Program-made: the position numbers and the translations under genes | Assembly: GCF_029714325.1 (NCBI RefSeq) | Contig: NZ_CP121666.1 | Span: forward strand, 3,038,001-3,102,000 | Origin: Bradyrhizobium sp. CB1717 | Lineage (GTDB): Bacteria; Pseudomonadota; Alphaproteobacteria; Rhizobiales; Xanthobacteraceae | Direction: 5' to 3' | DNA: 64,000 nt | The notes under the pieces: model-generated | What the model saw: only the letters and a program-made list of their open reading frames with translations | Databases searched by the model: none | Told to the model about the DNA's origin: nothing | Part shown: in pieces, positions 1 to 8,398 of the stretch | Layout of the letters: every line of letters begins with the position of its first letter | How positions within the stretch are numbered: the first letter of the stretch is position 1

Positions 1-516
1 CAGGCCGGCCAGCATGCGCGCCGGCCAGCGCTTGTCGTCGATGTTCTCGGCCTGGAGCAGCTGCTTGAGCAGCCGCACCTGGTCGTCGACGTCGAGCACG
101 GTGAAGTTGGATTTGAGCTGCGCCAGCTCGGCATGGAAGCGCAGGATGCGGCCGCCGATGGAGTGGAAGGTGCCGAGCCACGGCATGCCTTCCACGGCGT
201 GGCCGAGCATCTGGCCGAGCCGGTGCTTCATCTCGCGCGCGGCCTTGTTGGTAAAGGTCACCGACAGGATCTCGGCGGGGCGGGCGCGGCCCTGGCTCAG
301 GATATGGGCGATGCGCGTGGTCAGCACGCGCGTCTTGCCGGTGCCGGCGCCGGCCAGCACCAGGACCGGGCCGTCCAGCGTCTCCACCGCCTCGCGCTGC
401 TCGGGATTGAGCCCGGACAAATATTTCGGGCCCACCGAGGCACGCGCACGCGCGGCGATGCCGCCGGCTGCGGGCTGGTGGTCGGGTACGCTGGTGATCT
501 TGCTCGGCTCTGTCAT
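1..516 (-). CDS. uvrD: ATP-dependent DNA helicase UvrD/PcrA family, N-terminal part (runs off the window)
   Basis: The reverse strand gives an open frame of 172 codons from an ATG at 516 to the left edge, with no stop. The protein starts MTEPSKITSV. About 45 residues in comes a typical superfamily 1 helicase entry: a Q-motif-like LNPEQREAVE, then the Walker A loop LAGAGTGKT. A conserved SVTFTNKAAREMKHR (motif Ia region) and a GTFHSIGGRILR segment follow. These are hallmarks of 3'-5' UvrD/PcrA/Rep helicases, which unwind DNA in nucleotide excision and mismatch repair and displace RecA. Only about a quarter of a normal protein of roughly 700-850 residues is present, so UvrD, PcrA and Rep cannot be told apart. 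The 240 bp upstream (517-756) hold nothing recognisable. Confidence 0.93.
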   Translation of the reverse strand, partial: MTEPSKITSVPDHQPAAGGIAARARASVGPKYLSGLNPEQREAVETLDGPVLVLAGAGTGKTRVLTTRIAHILSQGRARPAEILSVTFTNKAAREMKHRLGQMLGHAVEGMPWLGTFHSIGGRILRFHAELAQLKSNFTVLDVDDQVRLLKQLLQAENIDDKRWPARMLAGL

Positions 517-756
517 GCGAATCATTTGGCCCCACGATGGCACCGCGGGGTGACGGGAGGGAGCCTTCTTAACAGGGATTGGCTCCTATATGGGGCGGCG
601 AGGCGGGTTTTCCACGTGCGCGGCGGCCCGATTTGTTCCAGCGCGAGGTGCGAATTTCGCCGTTAGACGTGCAGGAACCATCGTTCCCGCGTCGAGATTG
701 TCTGGGCAGGTGGCGCGGCCAGCCGTGCCGAGAGACATCAAGACGAGGGTTTGACC

Positions 757-930
757 ATGCTAGGCTGGGTTGTGACGTTTCTGGTTATCGCACTGATCGC
801 CGGCATCCTGGGCTTCGGCGGCATCGCCGGCGCCTCGATCGAGATCGCCAAGATCATCTTCTTCATCGCGGTCGTCTTGTTCCTGGTCTCGGCCGTGGTC
901 GGCTTGGCGCGCGGCCGCAACAGGATATAG
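757..930 (+). CDS. DUF1328 (YtjA-like) small membrane protein
   Basis: A 57-residue reading frame starts [20 protein letters not shown] and is nearly all hydrophobic, with two membrane-spanning stretches (about residues 4-22 and 30-50) and a short basic tail GRNRI. The pattern [19 protein letters not shown] is characteristic of the DUF1328/YtjA family of tiny inner-membrane proteins of unknown function. A purine-rich GACGAGGG lies a few bases before the ATG as a plausible ribosome site. The gene is isolated between the helicase and the converging thioesterase gene. Length and composition match the family; no function can be assigned. Confidence 0.85.
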   Translation: MLGWVVTFLVIALIAGILGFGGIAGASIEIAKIIFFIAVVLFLVSAVVGLARGRNRI

Positions 931-946
931 CGCGCCGGATCATGCA

Positions 947-1453
947 CTAACGCTTCGAGGGCATCGCTACATTCCTGCCGATGCCCTCGGGCAGCACCAG
1001 GGCGCTGTGGGCCCTGGCGATGCCTGCAATGCGCTGCTGGATATCGGGCGGAAACGGCGCAACGCGCCGCGCCTTCATGTCCATGTGCAGCGACATGTTT
1101 TCGGACGTTGCGGACAGCCAGCCCTCGGTGCCGTGCCTCATCTCCTCGAAGGTATGCAGCCGCTTGTCGTCGGCTTCCAGCAGCCACACCAGGATCTGCA
1201 CGGGATCGCCGAGATGGATCTCGCGCAAATAGCGCACATGGCATTCGGCGGTGAAGGTCGAGCCGTGACGCTCTTTCTTGTAGACCGGACCGATTCCGAG
1301 CTCGAGCCAGAACTCGTCGATCGCGCGGTCGAACATCACGTTGTAATAGGCCATGTTGAGATGGCCGTTGTAGTCGATCCATTGCGGCTCGATCTGCATG
1401 ATCGAGGAGCGGAACGGCTCCGCGTCGGGCGCTGTGGCGGCGGTCTCCGGCAT
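947..1453 (-). CDS. Hotdog-fold acyl-CoA thioesterase
   Basis: This 168-residue protein has the 4HBT-type hotdog signature near its N-terminus: WIDYNGHLNMAYYNVMFDRA (about residues 25-44). The Asp/Asn-Gly-His core of this motif carries the catalytic carboxylate in 4-hydroxybenzoyl-CoA-type thioesterases. FTAECHVRYLREIHLGDPV matches the next conserved strand. Such enzymes hydrolyse acyl-CoA or aryl-CoA esters in the cytoplasm; the family also includes thioesterases fused to carnitine dehydrogenase. The start is supported by GGAAGGA just upstream of the ATG at 1453. It diverges from the FAD oxidoreductase gene at 1540, so the 86-bp gap must hold both promoters. The substrate is unknown. Confidence 0.85.
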   Translation of the reverse strand: MPETAATAPDAEPFRSSIMQIEPQWIDYNGHLNMAYYNVMFDRAIDEFWLELGIGPVYKKERHGSTFTAECHVRYLREIHLGDPVQILVWLLEADDKRLHTFEEMRHGTEGWLSATSENMSLHMDMKARRVAPFPPDIQQRIAGIARAHSALVLPEGIGRNVAMPSKR

Positions 1454-1539
1454 GTGTCCTTCCCAAGCTATGCGTCCGGTCCCTTGACTTGACCGGTTAT
1501 ATGTCCTTTGCCACGGTTGTTCTGTCGGGAGGAATTTCC

Positions 1540-2964
1540 GTGGGTACGACCATCACCAATAATCCGCCGCGGCCGGAGCCGAAAGCCCTCGCGAGCGCGC
1601 TGGAACAGCTTGCCGCACGCTTCGGCAACCGCCTCGTCACCTCGCAGGCCGTCCGCGAGCAGCACGGCCATACCACCACGTGGATCGTCAACCAGCCGCC
1701 TGACGGCGTGGTGATGGCGCAGGAGACCGCCGACATCCAGGACGTGGTGCGGATCTGCGCGAAGAACCGCGTGCCCGTGATCGCCTTCGGCACCGGCACC
1801 TCGCTGGAGGGCCAGGTCAACGCGCCCGCCGGCGGCATCTCGATCGATTTGCGCGACATGAACAAGGTGCTCGCGGTGCATGCCGAGGACCTCGACTGCG
1901 TGATCCAGCCCGGCGTCACCCGCAAGGCGCTGAACGAGCATCTGCGCGACCAGGGCCTGTTCTTCCCGATCGATCCCGGCGCGGACGCTTCCCTCGGCGG
2001 CATGGCCTCGACCCGCGCCTCCGGCACCAATGCGGTGCGCTACGGCACCATGCGCGACAGCGTGCTGGCGCTGAAGGTGGTGCGCGGCGACGGCGAGATC
2101 ATCACCACAGGCACGCGCGCGAAGAAATCGTCCGCGGGCTACGACCTGACGCATCTGTTCGTCGGCGCCGAAGGCACGCTCGGCATCATCTCGGAGCTGA
2201 CGATCCGCCTGCGCGGCATTCCTGATACGATCGCGGCCGGCGCGGTGTCGTTCGAGACCGTGCATGGCGCGTGTCAGGCCGTGATCCTGGCGATCCAGAC
2301 CGGCATTCCCGTGGCGCGCATCGAGCTGCTCAATGCCGCGCAGGTGAAGGCCTGCAATGCGTACTCGAAGCTGACGCTGCCGGAGACGCCGCTGCTGCTC
2401 ATGGAATTCCACGGCAGCGAGATCGAGGTTGCCGAGCAGTCCAAGGCGTTCGGCGAGATCGCGAAGGACTGCGGCGGCGGCGATTTCTCCTGGACCACCA
2501 AGCCGGAGGATCGCACCAAGCTGTGGCAGGCGCGGCACGACGCCTATTGGTCGGTGAAGGCGCTGCGCCCCGGTGACAGCATCGGAGTGGTCGCGACCGA
2601 CGTCTGCGTGCCGATCTCGCGGCTTGCCGACTGCGTCAGCGAGACCGAGGAAGATCTCAAGCGCCTCAATTTGTTGTCGCCGATCGTCGGCCATGTCGGT
2701 GACGGCAATTTCCACTGCTCGCTGGTCTGCGACACCAACGATGCCGCCGAGATGGCGCGCGGCGAGGAGTTCATGCATCGCCTGGTCGAGCGCGCCCAGT
2801 CGATGGACGGCACCTGCACCGGCGAGCACGGCATCGGCCAAGGCAAGCAGAAATACCTCAGGGCCGAGCTTGGCCCCGAGGCGCTCGACGCGATGCGGGC
2901 ACTGAAGAAGGCGCTCGATCCGCTCAACATCTTCAACCCCGGCAAGATCGTGCCGGAGGCGTAA
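1540..2964 (+). CDS. FAD-binding oxidoreductase, D-lactate dehydrogenase (cytochrome)-like
   Basis: The likely start is the GTG at 1540, because GGGAGGAA sits seven bases ahead of it. Upstream in-frame starts at 1489 and 1501 lack such a site. The 474-residue product has an N-terminal PCMH FAD-binding domain (about residues 40-215, with GTGTSLEGQ and IDPGADASLGGMAST) and a C-terminal FAD-linked oxidase domain. The latter contains VGHVGDGNFHC (near 385) and the ending CTGEHGIGQGKQKYL, typical of the GlcD/Dld/DLD2 group. These enzymes oxidise D-lactate or other D-2-hydroxy acids and pass electrons to cytochrome c or quinone. Substrate choice among D-lactate, glycolate and D-2-hydroxyglutarate cannot be read from the sequence. 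Confidence 0.9.
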   Translation: MGTTITNNPPRPEPKALASALEQLAARFGNRLVTSQAVREQHGHTTTWIVNQPPDGVVMAQETADIQDVVRICAKNRVPVIAFGTGTSLEGQVNAPAGGISIDLRDMNKVLAVHAEDLDCVIQPGVTRKALNEHLRDQGLFFPIDPGADASLGGMASTRASGTNAVRYGTMRDSVLALKVVRGDGEIITTGTRAKKSSAGYDLTHLFVGAEGTLGIISELTIRLRGIPDTIAAGAVSFETVHGACQAVILAIQTGIPVARIELLNAAQVKACNAYSKLTLPETPLLLMEFHGSEIEVAEQSKAFGEIAKDCGGGDFSWTTKPEDRTKLWQARHDAYWSVKALRPGDSIGVVATDVCVPISRLADCVSETEEDLKRLNLLSPIVGHVGDGNFHCSLVCDTNDAAEMARGEEFMHRLVERAQSMDGTCTGEHGIGQGKQKYLRAELGPEALDAMRALKKALDPLNIFNPGKIVPEA

Positions 2965-3052
2965 CGCAGTCCGGGAACTTTCGGCAGCCGGGGCGGTTCC
3001 AATTCCCGACAATTTCCGATGCCTCAATGGCGCGGCTTTGCGGGAGGATGCG

Positions 3053-4408
3053 ATGTTGCGACCGGTCATTGGAATTGCTGTGATGGCGCTTGCCTGCCTG
3101 CTGGCGGGGACGGCTCTGGGCAAGGGCGGCGGCGGTCACGGCGGCGGACATGGCGGTGGTCACGGCGGTGGTCACGGCGGCGGGCATCACGGCGGTGGTC
3201 ATGGCGGTGGCCATCACGGCGGCGGACATGGCCATCATGGCGGCGGCCATTTCCGTGGCCACGGCTTCGGGCATGCGCATGGTGGCGGTCATCATCGCGC
3301 GATGCGGTTTGCAACCGGCGCCCGACACGGCTCGAATTTCGGTCAGATCCGCAATGCGTCCGTGCGCCCTGCGAACTTCCGCAACGCTCTCAATTTGCAT
3401 TCCAGCGCTTTCCGCAACGGTCGTCTGATCAGCAACCCGGCGGCGCGCGCCCAGATCACGGCGGCGGCCGCGCTCGCGGGCTGGCACGGTGCCAGCAGCG
3501 GATGGTGGCAGCATCCAGGCGGCGGCTACGGCTGGGTCGGACCGCTGTTCTGGCCGTTCGCCTATAACGATCTCTACGACTACACGATCTGGGGCGACGG
3601 TCTCGGCTTCTGGGGCTACGGCTATCCGGACATCTATGCCGGCCTCTTCGGCCCCTATGGCTATGACGGGCTGTCGGCCTATCTGCCGCAGCGCCCGCAG
3701 GGACGGCGGCAAGCGCGCGGCGTTGCGCTGGATCAGCTGTGTGGCAGCGACCGCCGCGAGATCGTCGGTCTGCCGATCGACCAGATCGCCGCCGCGGTGC
3801 AGCCCACCGAGGCGCAAGGCGCCAGTCTCGATGCACTCGGCAGTGCCTCGATCGACGCTGCCGCGCTGATCCGCACATCCTGTCCGACTCAGGTCGCGGC
3901 GACGGCACCCGGCCGGCTGGCGGCGATGCAGCAGCGTGTCGAGGCGATGGTGAAGGCCGTCGATCTCGTTCAGCCCACCCTCGATAGGTTCTATGGTTCG
4001 CTCACCGACGAGCAGAAGGCGCGGTTCAATGCGCTGGCCGAAGATCAGCGCCGTGCGACGGCGTCCAACGGCAGCGGGGGATCGTTGGTCCAGACTTGCG
4101 GTGCGTCTGCCGCGCTCGATTGGCCCGGCACCGACATCGAGGCGAGGCTTCACCCCAACGATACGCAGCGCGCGGCGCTACAGGTGCTCCAGGACACCAG
4201 TGCCAAGGTCAGCGCATCGCTCAAGGCGGCCTGCCAGCCCAGCGAGGTGATGACGCCGCCGGCGCGAATGGCCGCGGTCCGCAAGCGGCTCGATGTGATG
4301 CTCGACGGCGTCAAATCGGTGCGCGCGGCGCTGGAGGATTTCTACGCCACGCTGAATGACGAACAGAAGGCGCAGTTCGAGGCCATCGGACCACGCCGGA
4401 CGTCCTGA
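3053..4408 (+). CDS. Secreted Gly/His-rich protein with Spy/CpxP-type LTxxQ motifs
   Basis: Start chosen at ATG 3053, preceded by GGGAGG at six bases; an in-frame ATG at 3038 is possible. The 451-residue product opens with a signal peptide (MLRPVIGIAVMALACLLAG). Residues about 24-82 are a tandem Gly-Gly-Gly-His array, a likely metal-binding or disordered segment. An aromatic Gly/Tyr/Trp-rich region follows (about 130-205). The C-terminal half holds two copies of an LTxxQ-type helix motif (LTDEQKARF near 317, LNDEQKAQF near 434), as in periplasmic Spy/CpxP stress chaperones, in duplicated helical domains each with a conserved Cys. Export to the periplasm is inferred. A role in metal or envelope stress is plausible but unproven. 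Confidence 0.8.
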   Translation: MLRPVIGIAVMALACLLAGTALGKGGGGHGGGHGGGHGGGHGGGHHGGGHGGGHHGGGHGHHGGGHFRGHGFGHAHGGGHHRAMRFATGARHGSNFGQIRNASVRPANFRNALNLHSSAFRNGRLISNPAARAQITAAAALAGWHGASSGWWQHPGGGYGWVGPLFWPFAYNDLYDYTIWGDGLGFWGYGYPDIYAGLFGPYGYDGLSAYLPQRPQGRRQARGVALDQLCGSDRREIVGLPIDQIAAAVQPTEAQGASLDALGSASIDAAALIRTSCPTQVAATAPGRLAAMQQRVEAMVKAVDLVQPTLDRFYGSLTDEQKARFNALAEDQRRATASNGSGGSLVQTCGASAALDWPGTDIEARLHPNDTQRAALQVLQDTSAKVSASLKAACQPSEVMTPPARMAAVRKRLDVMLDGVKSVRAALEDFYATLNDEQKAQFEAIGPRRTS

Positions 4409-4524
4409 ATGCGTAGAGAGTGTGACGGAAAAATCCGCCTCGCCGATCTCGACAGGCCTCTCTATGCTGGGGAGAGGCTGAAGCGCGGCAATATGACGGC
4501 GCGAAGACCGCGGATGGTGAGGCG

Positions 4525-4887
4525 ATGAGTTGGTTCGCGCGCAAGATGCGCCAGGACATCTGGGACGAAGCCATCGAGGGACCGCTCGGCGACATCGAGG
4601 CCGCCGCACGCATTCGTGCGATCTGCGAGGCGGCGGCCGCGAGCGCGGCGGGGTCGGCGCGCAACGACAGGCGCGAAAGCGCGCGCTACGAGCGCGCGGC
4701 CAAGGTCGCGATGGAGATCGCGATGAAGATCTCGGATGGACTGATGCGCGATGATGCGGTCCATCGCATCGTCGATCTCTGCATGGAGGCGGGCGACCTC
4801 AAGACCGCGCAGATCCTGTTTCGCGCGATCCATGCCAGCTGGATCCGCGAGACGGTGCAGCGGGACCATCCGACACTGGCGCAGTAA
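4525..4887 (+). CDS. Conserved hypothetical protein, helical
   Basis: A 120-residue frame starts MSWFARKMRQDIWDEAIEGP and is rich in Ala, Glu and Arg, with long predicted helices, no signal peptide and no membrane segment. Its middle (ARYERAAKVAMEIAMKISDG) is followed by RDDAVHRIVDLCMEAGDLKTAQILFRAI, which resembles a TPR-like helical hairpin but is too short to call. GGTGAGGCG precedes the ATG. It ends seven bases before the converging sulP gene. I do not recognise the family. Codon use matches neighbouring genes, which supports it being real. Confidence 0.65.
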   Translation: MSWFARKMRQDIWDEAIEGPLGDIEAAARIRAICEAAAASAAGSARNDRRESARYERAAKVAMEIAMKISDGLMRDDAVHRIVDLCMEAGDLKTAQILFRAIHASWIRETVQRDHPTLAQ

Positions 4888-4893
4888 GGGCGG

Positions 4894-6600
4894 TTATTTC
4901 CCCAGCTTGCGCACGGCCTCGTCCACGCTGTGGAAGACGCGCTCGCGGGGCAGGGCGTCGTACAATCTGAAGCGCTCGAATGCGTCCTGTGCGCGCACCG
5001 ATTCCAGCCGTGCCAGCGCGACGGTGACGCCCTGTTCGTTGCACGCCTTGAAGATCTCGAGCAGGATCTGCGCGGCGGTGAAGTCGATCTCGACCATGCC
5101 GCTCGCTTCCAGCACCAGGAGTTGCGGCGTCGCCGTGCCGAGCACCTTCGCCACGTCGCTGCGGAAGCCCGGTGCGTTGAGGAAGGAGAGCGGCGCCTGC
5201 AGCCCGATCACGGCAACGCCGTCGATGTGCTCGCCGCTGATGTGGGGATGGGCCGGCCACCAGATCGTGGTGCCCGGCACGCGCTCGAACTCGACCAGAC
5301 GCGCCCGCGTCGTGCTCCAGATGCCGTGCAGCAGCGACAGCACGATGCCGAGGAACGCGCCCTGCTGGATCGGGAGCACGATGATCAGCGCCGCGGTCGC
5401 GATGATCAGCAGGAATTCGCTTCGGGATTGCCGGTAGATCGTGACGATCTGCTTCGTGCGGACAATGCGCAGCGCGACGAACAGCAGGATACCGCCGAGC
5501 GCCGCGTCCGGAACGTGCCGCAACAGCCCGGTGCCGAATGCGAGCAGCGCCAGCACGATCGCCGCGGCCGCAAGTCCCGCGAGCTGCGATTGTCCGCCGG
5601 TCTCGGCGACGATCCCCGTGCGCGGAGGGCTGGCATTGACCGGAAACGCGCCGAACAGGCCGGACAGCACGCTGCCGGCGCCTGCGCCGAGGAAGTCGCG
5701 ATCGACGTCGGCGGGCTTGTCGGGATCGGACGGGAACGAGCGCGTGGTCGCGGCGGTCTGCACCATCACCACGACCGTAATCACGAAGGCGAGCGACACC
5801 AGATGCACCCAATGCTCCGGCGCAAGCTCGGGCAGGGTGAGTCGTGGCAGCGTCCCCGGCACGCTGCCGACGACGCTGACGCCCTTGCTTTCGAGGCCGA
5901 GCGCGATCGTGGCCAGCGTCGCGGCGACGAGCCCGATCAGCGCGCCCGGAATTTTTGCGCTGATCTTCTCGGAGATGAAGACCATGGCGAGCACACCGAG
6001 GCCGATGCACAGCGTGAAGGGATTGCTGCGGTTGAGCTCGCCGGCGAGCACACCGATGCGATCGAGCGTCGGCCCGCTCGGCGACTTCAGTCCCAGCACG
6101 CCGGGCAATTGCGACACGATGATGTGGACGGAAATGCCGGCGAGGAAGCCGACCATGACCGGCACCGACAGGAGGTTGGCGATGCCGCCAAGGCGGAAGG
6201 CGCCGCCGGCGAGCATCATCGCGCCGACCATCAGCGCCAGCGCGACCGCAAACCCCTGATATTCCGGCGAGCCGGCTGCGGCGAGCGCCGCAAGTCCGCC
6301 GGCGAAGATCGGCGTGATCGTGGAGTCGGCGCCGCAGGACAGGAAGCGGTTGCCGCCCAGCAGCGCAAAGCCGAGCGAGCCGGCCATGAACGCGAAGAAG
6401 CCGATCTGCGGCTCAAAGCCGCCAAGCCGCGCGGTGGCCATCTGCTCCGGGATCGCAATCGCCGCCAGCGTCAGCCCCGCCATCAGGTCGCCCGGCAGCG
6501 AATAGGAGGCGAGCGAGCGGAACAGCGGCCAGGCGTGCTCTTTTGAGCTCTTGGCGTCGGTGTCGTGCGGCATCGAGGTCCCCGGAAAGCCTGTGTCCAT
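4894..6600 (-). CDS. SulP family anion transporter with STAS domain
   Basis: The 568-residue protein has about ten to twelve hydrophobic segments between residues 30 and 440. The SulP N-terminal pattern is present (LMAGLTLAAIAIPEQMATARLGG), as is the second conserved block around LFGAFPVNASPPRTGIVAETGG. Residues about 455-560 form a cytoplasmic STAS domain (LVLEASGMVEIDFTAAQILLEIF), related to anti-sigma-factor antagonists. The family moves sulfate, bicarbonate or other anions, usually as a symporter or exchanger in the inner membrane. No sulfate-assimilation or carbonic anhydrase gene is adjacent, so the substrate is open. An alternative Met start lies at 6573. A 30-bp-arm palindrome is upstream of the start. 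Confidence 0.9.
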   Translation of the reverse strand: MDTGFPGTSMPHDTDAKSSKEHAWPLFRSLASYSLPGDLMAGLTLAAIAIPEQMATARLGGFEPQIGFFAFMAGSLGFALLGGNRFLSCGADSTITPIFAGGLAALAAAGSPEYQGFAVALALMVGAMMLAGGAFRLGGIANLLSVPVMVGFLAGISVHIIVSQLPGVLGLKSPSGPTLDRIGVLAGELNRSNPFTLCIGLGVLAMVFISEKISAKIPGALIGLVAATLATIALGLESKGVSVVGSVPGTLPRLTLPELAPEHWVHLVSLAFVITVVVMVQTAATTRSFPSDPDKPADVDRDFLGAGAGSVLSGLFGAFPVNASPPRTGIVAETGGQSQLAGLAAAAIVLALLAFGTGLLRHVPDAALGGILLFVALRIVRTKQIVTIYRQSRSEFLLIIATAALIIVLPIQQGAFLGIVLSLLHGIWSTTRARLVEFERVPGTTIWWPAHPHISGEHIDGVAVIGLQAPLSFLNAPGFRSDVAKVLGTATPQLLVLEASGMVEIDFTAAQILLEIFKACNEQGVTVALARLESVRAQDAFERFRLYDALPRERVFHSVDEAVRKLGK

Positions 6601-6660
6601 CGATTAGACTACAGCATTTCCGGATTGGAAGGCGGAGGACGCAATCTCTCGACATCCGTC

Positions 6661-6738
6661 GTCATTGCGAGCGCAGCGAAGCAATCCAGATTCCCACCGC
6701 GGCGGCAGTCTGGATTGCTTCGCTGCGCTCGCAATGAC
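6661..6738. repeat. Intergenic palindrome, family A copy 1 (30-bp arms)
   Basis: Perfect inverted repeat: arms 6661-6690 and 6709-6738, each beginning or ending with the core GTCATTGCGAGCGCAGCGAA, around an 18-base loop. Nearly the same arms recur at 34725-34812, so it is a dispersed element rather than a local terminator. It lies between the 3' end of the caspase gene and the 5' end of sulP, both on the minus strand. A second small hairpin (GGAGGAC arms, 6739-6757) abuts it. Confidence 0.9.
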
Positions 6739-6768
6739 GGAGGACATACTGTCCTCCGTATCTCCCCC

Positions 6769-8256
6769 TCAGTACCGGCCGCGGTCGTTGTGATAATCGC
6801 CGCCGCGGCCGCCACCGCCCAGGCCCATGCCGAGGCCAATCCCGATGCCGATGCCTTGCATCACGGCGGCAGGCGGCGGGCCGCGATCCGGCGGCGGGGC
6901 GCGCTCGTACACCACGTCTTCGGGCGGCGGGCGGCGCGGCTTCGGCGGCGTCTCGACCACCTTGCGCTTCGGCGGCGTCTCGTCGACGCGCTTCTTGATG
7001 ACAGGCGCCACCGCCGGGTTGACCGGAGAGGCGGGAGGCGTGGGCGTCGAGCACGGGCAGGTCGGCGCCATCGCGACGGCGATCGGAGCGGGCGTGGCCG
7101 CGGCGGCAACCGGCAAGGCATAGTTGCGGTTCTGCACGCGGAGCAGCAGCCTGCGCGCGGTTGCCGCGAGGTCGCTGTTGTCCCAGTTCGCGAGGTAAGC
7201 CTCGAACGAGGCGCGGGTGTTGATCGCGACCGCGCGCTCCCAGGCCAGCATCTGGCGCCGGCGCTCCACCACCGTGCGCAGCCGCGGCGTGCGGGCGTCT
7301 TGCGCGTACAGCTCGATATAGGCCTGATACGCCTCCACGGTGTCATCAGTGATCACGAGCTCATAGGCGGCCTTCGGCTCCTTGCCCTGCAAATCCCGGC
7401 GCCAGTCCGCGACGCTGCGCGTGCCGCTGGCGAGCGCCATGGCGGATGCGCCCGGGAGAGCCGCCTGCTGGCTGCTGTCGCCGCCGAAGAACTTGAAGTC
7501 GGTCGTCAGCGACGAGCTTTCCCAGGGGATCTGTCGTCCGTCGGTCGATTGCGCCACCGCGACGCGGATGCGCTTGAACACTTCCTCGATCGGCAGATTG
7601 GGCTGCTTGGCGATGGTCAGCGCTGCCATGGTGTAGGGGCTGTCGATGCCGTTGCCGTCCTCGGCTTCGGCGCCGGGCGAGGTCGAGTAGGAAATGAAGG
7701 AGCCGGGCGCGCCGGCCTTGGTGTCGACGATCGCAAGCCCGTGGCCGGCGCCGCTGAGCGCGGGGAACGGGTTGTTGCGGCAGGCATCGAGCATGAAGAT
7801 GCGCGCCCGCGTCGGCAGCGCGCCGAGCGTGTTGAGCATGTCGTTCAGCCGCACGCCCTGGAGCGGAATGTCGGCCTCGCGCTTGGGATCGAGGTCGACG
7901 GGCACCAGATAGTTCTCGCCGTCGATCTGCAGGCCGTGGCCGGCATAGAACACCAGCGCGACGGTGTCGGCGCCGCTGGCGCTGACCTTGCCGGCGAAGT
8001 CCGAGATCGCCGCGCGCATCTCGTTCTGGCCGAGATTGGCTGCCGACGTGACGGTGAAGCCGGCGTTGCCGAGCAGTTCGGTCATGCCCTTGGCGTCGTT
8101 GGCGGCGTTGGGCAGTTCCGGCACGGTGCGATAGGCGGACTGGCCGATCACCAGCGCAAGCCGCGCTTCGGCCGCGGCATCGGTCGGCATCGTCAGTTGT
8201 GTGAGAGCAAGAAGGCCGGACGCAAGCAGCAAATTGGAAAGGACTGGACGGCGCAT
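6769..8256 (-). CDS. Exported caspase-like (peptidase C14 / orthocaspase) protein
   Basis: Start ATG 8256 is backed by a near-perfect GGAGGTGA site. The 495-residue product has a signal peptide (residues 1-29, ending DAAAEA). The caspase p20 domain follows (about 31-260) with both catalytic residues: His107 in FYAGHG and Cys159 in FMLDACRNNPF. IGQSAYRTVPELPNAANDAK is the usual family start. Residues 270-390 are helical (DWRRDL, EAYQAYIELYAQD repeats of the kind seen after bacterial caspase domains). The tail is Pro-rich, then Gly-rich (GIGIGLGMGLGGG). These enzymes are cysteine proteases, usually cleaving after Arg or Lys. Export to the periplasm or surface is inferred. Substrate and role are unknown. 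Confidence 0.88.
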   Translation of the reverse strand: MRRPVLSNLLLASGLLALTQLTMPTDAAAEARLALVIGQSAYRTVPELPNAANDAKGMTELLGNAGFTVTSAANLGQNEMRAAISDFAGKVSASGADTVALVFYAGHGLQIDGENYLVPVDLDPKREADIPLQGVRLNDMLNTLGALPTRARIFMLDACRNNPFPALSGAGHGLAIVDTKAGAPGSFISYSTSPGAEAEDGNGIDSPYTMAALTIAKQPNLPIEEVFKRIRVAVAQSTDGRQIPWESSSLTTDFKFFGGDSSQQAALPGASAMALASGTRSVADWRRDLQGKEPKAAYELVITDDTVEAYQAYIELYAQDARTPRLRTVVERRRQMLAWERAVAINTRASFEAYLANWDNSDLAATARRLLLRVQNRNYALPVAAAATPAPIAVAMAPTCPCSTPTPPASPVNPAVAPVIKKRVDETPPKRKVVETPPKPRRPPPEDVVYERAPPPDRGPPPAAVMQGIGIGIGLGMGLGGGGRGGDYHNDRGRY

Positions 8257-8398
8257 GGTGTCACCTCCATCGGCAATGCGCGCGATGATGTCACCTTTTC
8301 TACGTCTGGGCCATGACGCCGTCTGTGCGCTGGCTCACGCTTGGCGTGCGACAAATCGGCAGGATGTCTGCCCGGCTGGCGCGTCCGGCCGTAGCGCG

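Noticed and set aside
3121..3300. Regular GGCGG-CAC repeats as a possible CRISPR or satellite
   Set aside because: They are in-frame Gly-Gly-Gly-His codons in a secreted protein; units are too short with no spacers.
4930..6546. A 538-codon plus-strand frame opposite sulP
   Set aside because: Extremely Arg/Asp/Gln/His-rich antisense product with no hydrophobic segments or motifs; SulP on the minus strand is certain.
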